15,092 nt of DNA from Puniceicoccales bacterium (GCA_031268545.1 JAIRXD010000036.1:1-15092), one strand, 5' to 3'; counted from the stretch's first letter, positions 5,994-14,724 are shown. The notes: generated from the sequence alone by a model not told the origin. Numbers and translations: made by a program.

Positions 5994-8579
5994 TTGGTTT
6001 CATCGATGAAGGAAAATAGTGCAGAGTATAAATTCTTGGAAATAGAAAATTTTTGGCAAAACCATTGGGATGCCAATGGAATTTTTACGGCCAAAATTGA
6101 CATTTCATCGAAAAAATTCTACGTACTGGATATGTTCCCCTATCCATCCGGCACAGGACTACATATAGGCCACCCCGAGGGCTACACGGCTTCGGATATA
6201 GTGGCGAGGTTCAAGAAAGCCAACGGATTCAATGTGTTACATCCAATGGGATGGGATGCTTTCGGCCTACCGGCTGAGCAACATGCCATCGCCACCGGTC
6301 AACATCCCGCCCTAAATACCAAAACAAATGTGGACAATTTTCGGCGACAAATAAAAGCACTAGGTTTCGCAATTGATTGGAGCAGAGAGATAAACACAAC
6401 GGATGACGACTATATCAAGTGGACCCAGTGGATATTTCTGCAACTATTCAAACATGGCCTGGCCTATGTGGCCGAAAAGCCAGTCTGGTGGTGCCCAGCC
6501 CTCAAATCGGTACTGGCAAACGAAGAAGTAATAGATGAAAAATCCGAAGGAGGCGACCATCCAGTCGAACGTAAGAACATGCGCCAGTGGGTGTTGAGAA
6601 TCACAGACTATGCCGATAAGTTGCTGGAAGGTCTGGAAGATATCGATTGGCCAAACTCGACTAAACGCCAACAAATTGCCTGGATCGGCAAATCAAAGGG
6701 CGCCGAAATAGACTTTAAAATCGACGGCCAGGAAGATAAATTATCCGTTTTTACCACCAGGGCTGACACGCTTTTTGGCGTAACTTTCCTGGTGGTAGCT
6801 CCGGAGCATCCTATTCTGAGCAAAATAGTTACAGCACAAAACCAAAAAGTTGTCCAGGATTATATCAACCAAGCCAAGAGAAAAAGCGATCTGGAACGCA
6901 CGGATCTGGCCAAAGATAAGACCGGAATTTTTTCGGGCAGCTATGCAATAAATCCGATAAATAATAGAAAAATTCCAATATGGATATCGGACTACGTGCT
7001 GATAACCTACGGCACCGGGGCCATTATGGCCGTACCAGCCCATGACTCAAGGGACCATGAATTTGCCAAAAAATTTGCATTAGATGTGCTACAAGTCATT
7101 TCCAGTGAAGATGATAACGCAACAGTTCTATTTTGTTCCGACGGCAAGCTTCTAAATTCAGAAAAATATTCGGGGCTGCCATCCGCCGTGGCAAGGCAAA
7201 AAATCATCGACGACCTCGTGGCCGATAACAAAGGTCGGGGAAATATCAATTACAAACTAAGAGATTGGCTATTTTCTCGGCAAAGATACTGGGGCGAACC
7301 GGTTCCGATCCTATGGATAAGCAAAGAGGCCTATGAAAAAATTTCATCCACCGATAGCGCCGAACTGAAAGAATTTTTACCAAAAAAACCCGTTACATTC
7401 GAAAAAAATGGCGAAGGATTATTCGCCCTGCCTTTACCATCTAAATACTTGCCGCTGAAGCTCCCAGCCACATCATCCTATCTGCCCTCCGATGACGGCG
7501 AAAGCCCACTCTCCCGGATCAAAGATTGGCTCGATGTATATATAGATGTGGAAAAATGTGAAATAATTTCGGCAAATGATGTAAAAGATCCCCCTAAGCA
7601 TTTAATAAAAGCCCGACGGGAAACGAACACCATGCCCCAATGGGCCGGATCCTGTTGGTACTATTTGCGTTACCTATCGCCAAACTGCAGTACAAATCTT
7701 GTGGATCCCCAGGCCGAAAAGTATTGGGGCTACCCGGATCTCTATATCGGCGGCGCCGAACACGCCGTACTTCACCTACTATATTCGAGATTTTGGCACA
7801 GATTTTTATACGATATCGGCACCTTGACCCATGGCAAGGAACCATTTACAAAACTGTTTCACCAGGGAATCATCCTCGGAGAAGATGGAACCAAAATGTC
7901 TAAAAGCCGCGGAAATGTCATAAATCCCGATGAAATAATTTCACGCTACGGTGCAGACTCTCTGCGGCTCTACGAAATGTTCCTCGGCCCACTGGCTGCA
8001 ATGAAACCATGGAACACCTCGGGCATCGAAGGCGTCCACCGATTCCTAAAAAAAGTTTGGCGCGAATATATCCAGAGCGATGGCCGGTTAACCCAGTTCA
8101 AGGCCGTTGATAACCAAGCAGTTAGCAATTCTTTACAGGATACAATTCAGAAGGTGACCGCCGATATAGAGGCCATGCATTTTAACACAGCCATCGCCCA
8201 AATGATGATATTTATAAACGGAATGCGCCAAAATAATGGAATGACGCTGGAAACAGCCAAGGTCTTTCTTAGGTTGCTCGCACCCTTCGCCCCGCATATC
8301 TGCGAAGAACTCTGGGCCCGCAGTGGCGAAACCAGCAGCATATATTTCGCTAAGTGGCCGACACACAAAGGGTTACCAATCAAAATCGATAACTATAAAA
8401 TATCTATCCAAATAAACGGAAAAATTCGAGGCGATATCCCAGTCGCCGACAACGCCACCGAAGATGATATCCTGGCCTCGGTGCTAAAACTCGACGGCCT
8501 AAAAAAATATATCGATGGTAAAAGTATTTTAAAAAAAGTGTACGTCAAACACAAAATAATGAACATCTTAACAAATTAA
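5994..8579 (+). CDS. leuS: Leucyl-tRNA synthetase
   Basis: 861 aa, class Ia synthetase that charges tRNA-Leu with leucine. The HIGH motif is at residues 57-60 (SGTGLHIGHPEGY), and KMSKS is at 634-638 (DGTKMSKSRGN). The CP1 editing domain is intact: the Thr-rich motif (FTTRADTLFGVTF) and the segment GTGAIMAVPAHDSRDHEF with its conserved Asp. RDWLFSRQRYWGEP and MPQWAGSCWYYLRY are standard family blocks. Just before the latter is an extra stretch of about 25 residues (near IDVEKCEIISANDVK) that many LeuS proteins lack. TTG at 5994 has GAAG five bases upstream; ATG at 6006 is an equally good start, and the four-residue difference does not touch the fold. Confidence 0.97.
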   Translation: MVSSMKENSAEYKFLEIENFWQNHWDANGIFTAKIDISSKKFYVLDMFPYPSGTGLHIGHPEGYTASDIVARFKKANGFNVLHPMGWDAFGLPAEQHAIATGQHPALNTKTNVDNFRRQIKALGFAIDWSREINTTDDDYIKWTQWIFLQLFKHGLAYVAEKPVWWCPALKSVLANEEVIDEKSEGGDHPVERKNMRQWVLRITDYADKLLEGLEDIDWPNSTKRQQIAWIGKSKGAEIDFKIDGQEDKLSVFTTRADTLFGVTFLVVAPEHPILSKIVTAQNQKVVQDYINQAKRKSDLERTDLAKDKTGIFSGSYAINPINNRKIPIWISDYVLITYGTGAIMAVPAHDSRDHEFAKKFALDVLQVISSEDDNATVLFCSDGKLLNSEKYSGLPSAVARQKIIDDLVADNKGRGNINYKLRDWLFSRQRYWGEPVPILWISKEAYEKISSTDSAELKEFLPKKPVTFEKNGEGLFALPLPSKYLPLKLPATSSYLPSDDGESPLSRIKDWLDVYIDVEKCEIISANDVKDPPKHLIKARRETNTMPQWAGSCWYYLRYLSPNCSTNLVDPQAEKYWGYPDLYIGGAEHAVLHLLYSRFWHRFLYDIGTLTHGKEPFTKLFHQGIILGEDGTKMSKSRGNVINPDEIISRYGADSLRLYEMFLGPLAAMKPWNTSGIEGVHRFLKKVWREYIQSDGRLTQFKAVDNQAVSNSLQDTIQKVTADIEAMHFNTAIAQMMIFINGMRQNNGMTLETAKVFLRLLAPFAPHICEELWARSGETSSIYFAKWPTHKGLPIKIDNYKISIQINGKIRGDIPVADNATEDDILASVLKLDGLKKYIDGKSILKKVYVKHKIMNILTN

Positions 8580-8592
8580 CCAAATTTTAATC

Positions 8593-8622
8593 AAAAAAAA
8601 GGCTTGCCTTCGAATTTTTTTT
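8593..8622 (+). terminator. Possible intrinsic terminator after leuS
   Basis: Eight A bases precede AAGGC-TT-GCCTT (8599-8610), and a run of eight T bases follows at 8615-8622. The core stem is short (four or five pairs), but the flanking A and T runs can extend it across a small CGAA bulge. It lies just past the leuS stop and before the rpsB leader. Confidence 0.4.
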
Positions 8623-8626
8623 CAAC

Positions 8627-8681
8627 ACTTACTTACTTAGTAAGTCAATATCTATCCAAGGCCCTAGATAAGGGTACGGAG
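8627..8681 (+). promoter_or_regulatory. rpsB leader: two small hairpins and a ribosome site
   Basis: ACTTAC-TTA-GTAAGT (8631-8645) is a near-perfect inverted repeat, preceded by one more ACTT. CCCT-AGATA-AGGG (8662-8674) forms a second stem-loop that ends four bases before the ribosome site GGAG at 8678-8681, which is seven bases from the rpsB ATG. In other bacteria S2 binds its own leader to repress rpsB-tsf. That these hairpins do so here is inference. Confidence 0.35.
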
Positions 8682-8688
8682 TTTTTTT

Positions 8689-9633
8689 ATGAGTGCGACA
8701 ATTGATGATTTGTTCGAAGCTGGTGTGCATCTGGGACATCAGAGGAGGCGTTGGAATCCAAAGTCAAGGGGTTTTGTCTATACGCACAGGAGTGGTATCT
8801 CTATCATAGATCTGGAAAAAACATACAAACAGCTAGCTCGGGCCTGTGAATTTCTAGAGGAATTGGTAGCCGGAGGTCAAAATGTCCTGTTCGTTGCAAC
8901 GAAAAAACAGGCCCAGGATATAGTTCGAGACGCTGCCGGTTCGCTGCAAATGCCATTCTGTGTAAATCACTGGCTCGGCGGCGGTCTCACCAACTTCGAC
9001 ACGGTTAAAAAAAGTTTAAACAAGTATCGTAGGTTCCTCGAAATGGAAACCGATGGAACCTTAGATTCCATGCTAAAAAAAGAAGCATCGGTCATTCGCC
9101 GCCAGATGATGCGTATGCGTAGAAACTTTGAAGGATTAACCGGGATAAATGAACTTCCATCGGCCCTGTTTGTGGTGGATGTAAAAACCGAACGCATAGC
9201 CGTCGCCGAAGCAAAAAAGATCGGCATCCCGGTGATAGCGATAGTCGATACGAACTCCGATCCAACTCCAATAACCTATCCAATCCCAGGTAATGATGAC
9301 TCTTCAAAGTCCATAAAAATAATCATCGATAACATCTCCGAAGCCATCTCCGCCGGCCTGGAAAAGTACTCGATAAAAAAACAGGAAATAAAGAAGAGTA
9401 AAAAAATTATCGAAAAGGATGAACTGATTCCTGAGCAATCTGTCGTTATGGATGAACAACTTACGAAGGCCGCTGAAAGCGTTACTCTAGCCGATGAAAT
9501 AAAGTCGGCAGATAAAGCCATCAGCAAAGCTAAAGCCCAGACTTCGCAAAAAACCACAAACCATCCAAAGGGGAAAAGCGAAAAACCCTCCAAAGATAAA
9601 GTTGAAGAGACAAGCGAAATTATTACGAATTAA
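8689..9633 (+). CDS. rpsB: 30S ribosomal protein S2 with a long C-terminal tail
   Basis: 314 aa. Residues 1 to about 227 are the S2 fold, which joins the head and body of the small subunit: LFEAGVHLGHQRRRWNPKSR, IIDLEKT, FVATKKQAQDIV, the CVNHWLGGGLTNF block, ALFVVDVKTERIAVAEAKK, and GIPVIAIVDTNSDPTPITYPIPGNDD split over residues 179-203. The last 87 or so residues are an added Lys/Glu/Ser/Ala-rich tail with no recognised domain. Most bacterial S2 proteins are 230-260 aa, so this tail is unusual. tsf follows after 49 bases, the near-universal rpsB-tsf pairing. GGAG seven bases upstream supports the ATG. Confidence 0.97.
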   Translation: MSATIDDLFEAGVHLGHQRRRWNPKSRGFVYTHRSGISIIDLEKTYKQLARACEFLEELVAGGQNVLFVATKKQAQDIVRDAAGSLQMPFCVNHWLGGGLTNFDTVKKSLNKYRRFLEMETDGTLDSMLKKEASVIRRQMMRMRRNFEGLTGINELPSALFVVDVKTERIAVAEAKKIGIPVIAIVDTNSDPTPITYPIPGNDDSSKSIKIIIDNISEAISAGLEKYSIKKQEIKKSKKIIEKDELIPEQSVVMDEQLTKAAESVTLADEIKSADKAISKAKAQTSQKTTNHPKGKSEKPSKDKVEETSEIITN

Positions 9634-9682
9634 GTAAATAAATCAAAAATCATAACGGAAAAAATTCAGAAAAATCAAGAAA

Positions 9683-10273
9683 ATGTTTGAAATAAATGCG
9701 AAATTGGTAAACGAATTGCGTGGGCGCACTGGAGCAGGGTTTGGTGATTGCAAAAAGGCCTTGGTCGAAGCCAATGGCAATATGGAGGAAGCCATAAATG
9801 TTCTGCGCAAAAACGGTGCAGCCTCGGCGGCAAAAAAAGCCAGCCGTCAGGCCTGCGAAGGAATCGTAGATACTTATATCCATAATGGCAATAAAATCGG
9901 CGTCATACTCGAGCTGAATTGCGAAACAGATTTTGTGGCGAAAAATTCTGATTTTAAACAACTTGCCCACGATATATGCTTACACGTAGCCGCCTCTAGT
10001 CCATTGTTTATCGCCAAAGAAGATGTGCCGATGGATATGCTGGAACAGGAAAAAGAAATCGCCGCCGCCCAGGCTGCCGATAAACCAGCCAATGCCATCG
10101 AAAAAATAGTCAGTGGGAAAATAGATAAGTGGCTCAATCAGGTATGTTTACTAAACCAACCATTCATAAAAGATCCAAACAAAACCATCTCTGACCTCCT
10201 CACCGATCACATTTCAAAAATTGGAGAAAATATCAAAATTGGTCGCTTTGCCAGATTTCGCATCGGTGAATGA
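9683..10273 (+). CDS. tsf: Elongation factor Ts, short form
   Basis: 196 aa guanine-nucleotide exchange factor that recycles EF-Tu-GDP. The N-terminal UBA-like domain reads NELRGRTGAGFGDCKKALVE, where the usual Met pair is Phe-Gly. The exchange motif TDFV is at residues 82-85 (NCETDFVAKN). The C-terminal end keeps QPFIKDPNKTISDLL. E. coli EF-Ts is 283 aa; this is the compact form with a single core subdomain, as in Thermus (196 aa). In many bacteria pyrH and frr come next, but here the ankyrin-like gene does. No strong ribosome site precedes the ATG, so translation may be coupled to rpsB. Confidence 0.95.
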   Translation: MFEINAKLVNELRGRTGAGFGDCKKALVEANGNMEEAINVLRKNGAASAAKKASRQACEGIVDTYIHNGNKIGVILELNCETDFVAKNSDFKQLAHDICLHVAASSPLFIAKEDVPMDMLEQEKEIAAAQAADKPANAIEKIVSGKIDKWLNQVCLLNQPFIKDPNKTISDLLTDHISKIGENIKIGRFARFRIGE

Positions 10274-10298
10274 CAGCTTCATCATTATCACATTGCTC

Positions 10299-10327
10299 TT
10301 GATTTTCTATTTGCAAATATTTATATG
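10299..10327 (+). promoter_or_regulatory. Candidate promoter for the ankyrin-like gene
   Basis: TTGATT (10299-10304) and TATATG (10322-10327) are 17 bases apart, each matching consensus at four of six positions. They lie in the AT-rich 70-bp gap after tsf and would give a leader of about ten bases. It suggests the gene is transcribed on its own rather than read through from tsf. Confidence 0.3.
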
Positions 10328-10343
10328 TTTCACATACTAGGCA

Positions 10344-12683
10344 ATGGGTATGGTCAAACTGAGCAAGTTAGTCATAGGGAGTTTGCTATCTGTATTATGG
10401 TTATCAGATGTTAGTCAATTAATGGGTGTCCCAGTAAATAAGCATGAATCTCAAAATACACTTCGTGCGGTATACACATTAGATCCACAAAAACGTCAGC
10501 AAAAAAGAATTACAATAGACACAAGGGATAAGAATAAGATCAATATCAATGTCAAATCTCAGGAAGATAGCAAACCTCCAGAGGATAAAAAGGACGATAA
10601 AGAAAGTAAAATAAATGTTAAAAATCAAAATAAATTCTCCAACGTTGTCCTAAAAAGCGGTCCCAAAAGACAAAAAATTACCAAAAATCATCGGGTAGTG
10701 TTGGCTCCAGGTAGTCATGTGGTTAAAAAAAATAAACCCACTGGCCCTCGGAAGGTAAAAAATAAACCGGCGGTAGTAACCAAAAAAAGGCAAATGCAAA
10801 CAAAACATAATGGTAAAAATGTTGCAAAAAAAATCGCACCGCCGGTAAAAGAACCCGAAACAATTAATCAAAATAAAAGTTTACCAAAAAACAAAAAAGA
10901 AATAGTGGCAATAGCCAGAAATACCAAACCGCAACCAAGCATAAACCCCAAAATCAAAGCCTTCGAGGAAAGCAAACAGCATAGACCTAGCTTGAAAATA
11001 ACCGGCCAAAATGTGGCATGGAATCCACAAACATCCCATGCGGTCGATTTAAAAACTAGCCCCCAAGGCAATAATAAAAACGCCATTAAGGCAAAAGCCG
11101 AAATCATGAATGAGAGCCAAATCGATCGTATTAAAATCGTGATGAGTAGCCTATTCAAAGAGAACAGACCCACCGACGCCCAAAGGGCAATTATATATGA
11201 TATAGATAAAAATAAAGCCATAATAATCAACTACAAACAAATGGCAGCCGAGGGCCTTAGCAGTAGTTGCGTAGAAATTTTGCCATCCTATAATTCACCC
11301 ATTGCTGACAAAAAAGCTGAAAATGCAAGATTTAGCCTTTTGCATCTGGCCGTAATGCTGATCGATAAAGATAGATCTACGCTTTTAGAGAAAATAAAAG
11401 ATGAGCCAACCTTCGATATAGGTGTAAAAAGTTCATTCATTTTTCATCAAAATATTTTTACAGATTACACCCCATTGCATTTAGCTATATGGCTAGAAAA
11501 TATATCCGCCATCACAGATATTATAAATGTCGCAAAAAGTAAAAGTAAACTCAGCGAAATTATGCTTGATAAGGCAAGTTGCGAGTACATCGATGGCGCC
11601 TTCATCAAGAAGGCAACTGCAATGCATATTGCAATCTTTTCCGAAAAAATAGAAAACGGTGCCAGAATGTTAACCCATTTAATCGGATGCGTCAACAGCC
11701 CGGACCTAATCGATACCATACTTTTACTCAAAGCAGATACTAGATCCCATGGGCAAATTCTCATACAAGACGGTACCCCATTGGTCTTTGCGATGATGAA
11801 AAATCAAGCAAGTATCGCTAAAATACTCGAAATATCAAAAAATCGTAAGATAGACTTGTCAGAGCAAACCTGCAAAAAACTCGAGCTTACCGGAACGGTC
11901 TGTATAAATGTAACCCCCATCCACATCGCCATAACATTTAGCGACTACAACAATCTAAAAACCTACATACCAATCATGTTAGATATTGCCAAAGAATCCG
12001 GAAGCTTTCAAGGTATATTGCAGGAAAAAGCCAATGTAAAGGCAAGTAGTTTATCTATCACCGATGGCAATATTTTACATTTTGCAATCCTAGGAGAAAA
12101 AGAGGGCAAAACAGCTTTAGATATACTTTCCAATTGCATCGATTTAAATCTAGGAAGCATCGCGCTTCTGGCCGTGGCAGATATGGAATCAAATGGAAAT
12201 CTAAGTATACATAGCGGCACACCACTGTTTTTTGCGATGGCGAACGTCATTGATAGTGTCATAGAAAAAATCCTCAAATTGGCGAAAGAGCATAAGATAG
12301 ATGTCACAACAAAATCCTGCGAGCAATTGAAATTCAGTGAAAGCACTCTTAGCTCTGCAACCCCATTGCATCTAGCGGCCATAGCTGATAAGCTTATGAA
12401 ATATGTCCCAGCCCTGTTACAAACAGCCAAAGAATTGGAACGGCGCAGTCTATTATTACTTGCCCAGGCAGACATTGAAACCAGCAATATCTCGGTCATC
12501 GGTGGAACCGTATTGCATTTTGCCGCCACCCTATCGAACCAATCCGTTGGAAGCCAATTGATGGATGTGGCCAATGAACTTAGCATTGATGTAAATAGCT
12601 CGAAATGTAAAAAGTATATATATAAAGGAAGAGAATTTGAGGAAGCCACATTTGAACAAATCACCAGCTATGTCAAAAATTAG
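10344..12683 (+). CDS. Large ankyrin-like repeat protein with signal-like N-terminus and Lys-rich region
   Basis: 779 aa, not assigned to a known gene. Residues 1-30 look like a signal peptide (VKLSKLVIGSLLSVLWLSDV). Residues about 35-240 are strongly basic, low in complexity and rich in Lys, Asn, Pro and Gln (KKNKPTGPRKVKNKPAVV). From about 330 to the end, ankyrin-type TPLHLA motifs recur near residues 332, 375, 424, 476, 522, 574, 623, 672 and 720 (LLHLAV, TPLHLAI, AMHIAI, TPLVFAM, TPIHIAI, ILHFAI, TPLFFAM, TPLHLAA, VLHFAA). Spacing is 43-52 residues, not the canonical 33, so each unit has about 16 extra residues. Two linker types occur: one with a Cys (KSCEQL, QTCKKL) and one with an acidic motif (KADTRS, VADMES, AQADIE). 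Such proteins in intracellular bacteria often bind host targets. With a T3SS nearby this may be an effector, but export by Sec to the periplasm or surface is equally possible. Confidence 0.75.
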   Translation: MGMVKLSKLVIGSLLSVLWLSDVSQLMGVPVNKHESQNTLRAVYTLDPQKRQQKRITIDTRDKNKININVKSQEDSKPPEDKKDDKESKINVKNQNKFSNVVLKSGPKRQKITKNHRVVLAPGSHVVKKNKPTGPRKVKNKPAVVTKKRQMQTKHNGKNVAKKIAPPVKEPETINQNKSLPKNKKEIVAIARNTKPQPSINPKIKAFEESKQHRPSLKITGQNVAWNPQTSHAVDLKTSPQGNNKNAIKAKAEIMNESQIDRIKIVMSSLFKENRPTDAQRAIIYDIDKNKAIIINYKQMAAEGLSSSCVEILPSYNSPIADKKAENARFSLLHLAVMLIDKDRSTLLEKIKDEPTFDIGVKSSFIFHQNIFTDYTPLHLAIWLENISAITDIINVAKSKSKLSEIMLDKASCEYIDGAFIKKATAMHIAIFSEKIENGARMLTHLIGCVNSPDLIDTILLLKADTRSHGQILIQDGTPLVFAMMKNQASIAKILEISKNRKIDLSEQTCKKLELTGTVCINVTPIHIAITFSDYNNLKTYIPIMLDIAKESGSFQGILQEKANVKASSLSITDGNILHFAILGEKEGKTALDILSNCIDLNLGSIALLAVADMESNGNLSIHSGTPLFFAMANVIDSVIEKILKLAKEHKIDVTTKSCEQLKFSESTLSSATPLHLAAIADKLMKYVPALLQTAKELERRSLLLLAQADIETSNISVIGGTVLHFAATLSNQSVGSQLMDVANELSIDVNSSKCKKYIYKGREFEEATFEQITSYVKN

Positions 12684-12786
12684 TTTTGGTTCCAATAGCA
12701 AAGCGACATAAAATTATACCAAATTAGCCAGTTGCCTATTGACTCCATCGATAGACATCCTTAGATGACTGGGCGTAGGTAATATT
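12684..12786. other. Gap before thrS; TGS domain is truly absent
   Basis: 103 AT-rich bases. TTGACT at 12739-12744 could be a -35 box, but only a weak -10 lies 16-17 bases on. An in-frame TGA at 12766-12768 shows that the thrS reading frame does not extend upstream, so the missing domain is not a start-site mistake. I see no terminator or small gene. Confidence 0.4.
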
Positions 12787-14619
12787 ATGAGCGATGTGTT
12801 GGCTTTACGGAAAATTAGACATTCAGCTGCCCATGTGTTGGCAAGTGCTGCTTTCAGGTTGTTTCCAACTATTAAATTTGATATAGGCCCTGCCACCGAA
12901 ACAGGGTTTTACTACGATTTCGACAGTGATCATCAATTCAATTTGGGAGATTTGGCACTTCTGGAAAAGGAGATGCTATCAATTATTGGGGAAAATCAGA
13001 ACTTCGAGAAATCAATCCTAACAAGGAAAGAAGCAGAAAAGTTGTTTTCTGACAAGAACCAAGAATATAAACTATCCCGGTTGGCTGATATTCCGGAAGG
13101 CACTGAAATTTCCATATATAAAAATGGCGAATTCATCGATCTGTGTAGTGGTCCGCATGTAGCTAATACTAGCGAAATCAAGGCAATAAAGCTGCTTAGC
13201 GTCGCCGGAGCCTATTATCGAGGCAATGAAAACAATAAGCAATTGCAGCGAATCTATGGTACAGCTTTTGATTCCCAGGAGGCCCTGGATATGTTCCTAA
13301 AACAGATGGAAGAGGCCAAATTGCGAGATCATCGCAAGATCGGTAAGGAGATGCAGCTGTTCATGATAGATGACGAATTCGGCCAGGGATTAATTCTTTG
13401 GCTTCCCAATGGAACGATAATCCGCAATGAGCTACAAAAATTCATACTATCTGAGCTGGAAAAGCGTGGCTATTCGCAGGTTATAACACCAAATCTGGCA
13501 AAGCTGGATATATTCAGAACTTCGGGACATTTTCCCTATTATAGAGATGCCCAATATCCACCAATTCCGGAACGTGTTGCACTGCAAAAACTTCTAAATA
13601 ATAATGCCACCTGCAAGGAAATGATGGATGGCCTGGAAAACGGTCAGCTCGATGGGTTTCTCATAAAGCCAATGAATTGCCCTGGTCATATCAAAATATA
13701 TGCCTCCAAGGCAAGGTCTTACCGGGAGCTGCCGGTTAAATTGGCCGAATTCGGAACGGTGTACCGCTGGGAGCAATCCGGCGAACTAAGCGGCATGACC
13801 CGCGTCCGGGGATTCACCCAGGACGATGCACATATTTTTTGCACCGAGGAACAGTTGGGCACCGAAATAAATGAATGCCTGGAGCTGGTCCAATTGATAT
13901 TCAAAGTCCTCGGAATGTCGGATTTTAGGGTCCGCGTAAGCCTACGGGACGAGGACTCTTCTAAATACATCGGGTCCGAAAAATCCTGGCTATGTGCCGA
14001 AAAGGCGCTCAAACAGGCCGCCGAGTCCATCAATGTGCCTTTCACCATCGAAGAAGGCGAGGCTGCATTCTATGGCCCAAAAATAGATTTTGTGGTCAAA
14101 GACGTCATCGGCCGCGAATGGCAACTCGGGACCATCCAGGTGGATTATAACCTTCCGGAGCGCTTCGACCTTAGCTACATTGGCCGGGATAATAAACCTC
14201 ATCGACCGGTGATGATACACCGGGCCCCCTTTGGATCACTGGAAAGGTTTTGTGGCGTACTTATTGAACATTTCGGAGGCAACTTTCCCACCTGGCTTGC
14301 CCCGGAACAGGTCCGGATCCTATCGGTCAACGACGCGGCGACCGAAGGAGTCAAAGCTATCCAAAACCGATTGCGCAAGAATGGCTTAAGAGTTTGCATC
14401 GACATAGAATCGGAAAAACTCGGCGCCAAAATAAGAAGGGCCGAACTGGATAAAGTCCCCTACATGTTCATTGTGGGAACTTCCGAAATTGAGAACGGCA
14501 CCGTATCCATTCGCTCCAGGGTAAATAAATCCATCGATGGTACGATTGATTTGGAAAAAATTCTGGAAATAATCGCTAAGGAAATCCAGGAGAAGAGGTT
14601 ACCGTCATCCATGAGCTGA
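12787..14619 (+). CDS. thrS: Threonyl-tRNA synthetase lacking the TGS domain
   Basis: 610 aa class II synthetase that charges tRNA-Thr. It begins directly in the editing domain, without the N-terminal TGS domain of about 60 residues found in E. coli ThrS. Editing residues are present: HSAAH (12-16) and CSGPH (120-124). In the catalytic core, the zinc triad that selects threonine is Cys298 (MNCPGH), His349 (TQDDAHIF) and His478 (MIHRAPFGS). Motif 2 is MTRVRGFTQDDAH. The C-terminal anticodon-binding domain runs from about 505 (FPTWLAPEQVRILSV). About 25 extra residues (near VALQKLLNNNATCKEMMDG) precede MNCPGH compared with E. coli. The ATG follows a weak TAGG site; rplM starts 105 bases after the stop. 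Confidence 0.95.
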   Translation: MSDVLALRKIRHSAAHVLASAAFRLFPTIKFDIGPATETGFYYDFDSDHQFNLGDLALLEKEMLSIIGENQNFEKSILTRKEAEKLFSDKNQEYKLSRLADIPEGTEISIYKNGEFIDLCSGPHVANTSEIKAIKLLSVAGAYYRGNENNKQLQRIYGTAFDSQEALDMFLKQMEEAKLRDHRKIGKEMQLFMIDDEFGQGLILWLPNGTIIRNELQKFILSELEKRGYSQVITPNLAKLDIFRTSGHFPYYRDAQYPPIPERVALQKLLNNNATCKEMMDGLENGQLDGFLIKPMNCPGHIKIYASKARSYRELPVKLAEFGTVYRWEQSGELSGMTRVRGFTQDDAHIFCTEEQLGTEINECLELVQLIFKVLGMSDFRVRVSLRDEDSSKYIGSEKSWLCAEKALKQAAESINVPFTIEEGEAAFYGPKIDFVVKDVIGREWQLGTIQVDYNLPERFDLSYIGRDNKPHRPVMIHRAPFGSLERFCGVLIEHFGGNFPTWLAPEQVRILSVNDAATEGVKAIQNRLRKNGLRVCIDIESEKLGAKIRRAELDKVPYMFIVGTSEIENGTVSIRSRVNKSIDGTIDLEKILEIIAKEIQEKRLPSSMS

Positions 14620-14677
14620 ATAATTTATCGATGGAAATTAAAATCTGAAAAATCAAAATATGGCATATAAAAAGTGA

Positions 14678-14703
14678 TTGACAATGCAAAGACAGATTCT
14701 AAT
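14678..14703 (+). promoter_or_regulatory. Weak candidate promoter for rplM
   Basis: A perfect TTGACA lies at 14678-14683. The best -10 (TCTAAT, 14698-14703, five of six) is only 14 bases away, shorter than the usual 16-18. The T3SS side and the thrS gap offer nothing better. If used, transcription would begin near the rplM ATG. Confidence 0.25.
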
Positions 14704-14724
14704 TTGCAGCTTCGTATTTGTTCG

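Noticed and set aside
12008..12664. A 218-codon open frame antisense to the ankyrin-like gene
   Set aside because: It lies wholly inside the repeat region on the other strand, has no ribosome site, and its Ser/Leu-rich product mirrors the repeat codons.
12684..12786. A T-box or other riboswitch ahead of thrS
   Set aside because: No specifier loop, T-box sequence or terminator is visible in 103 bases.
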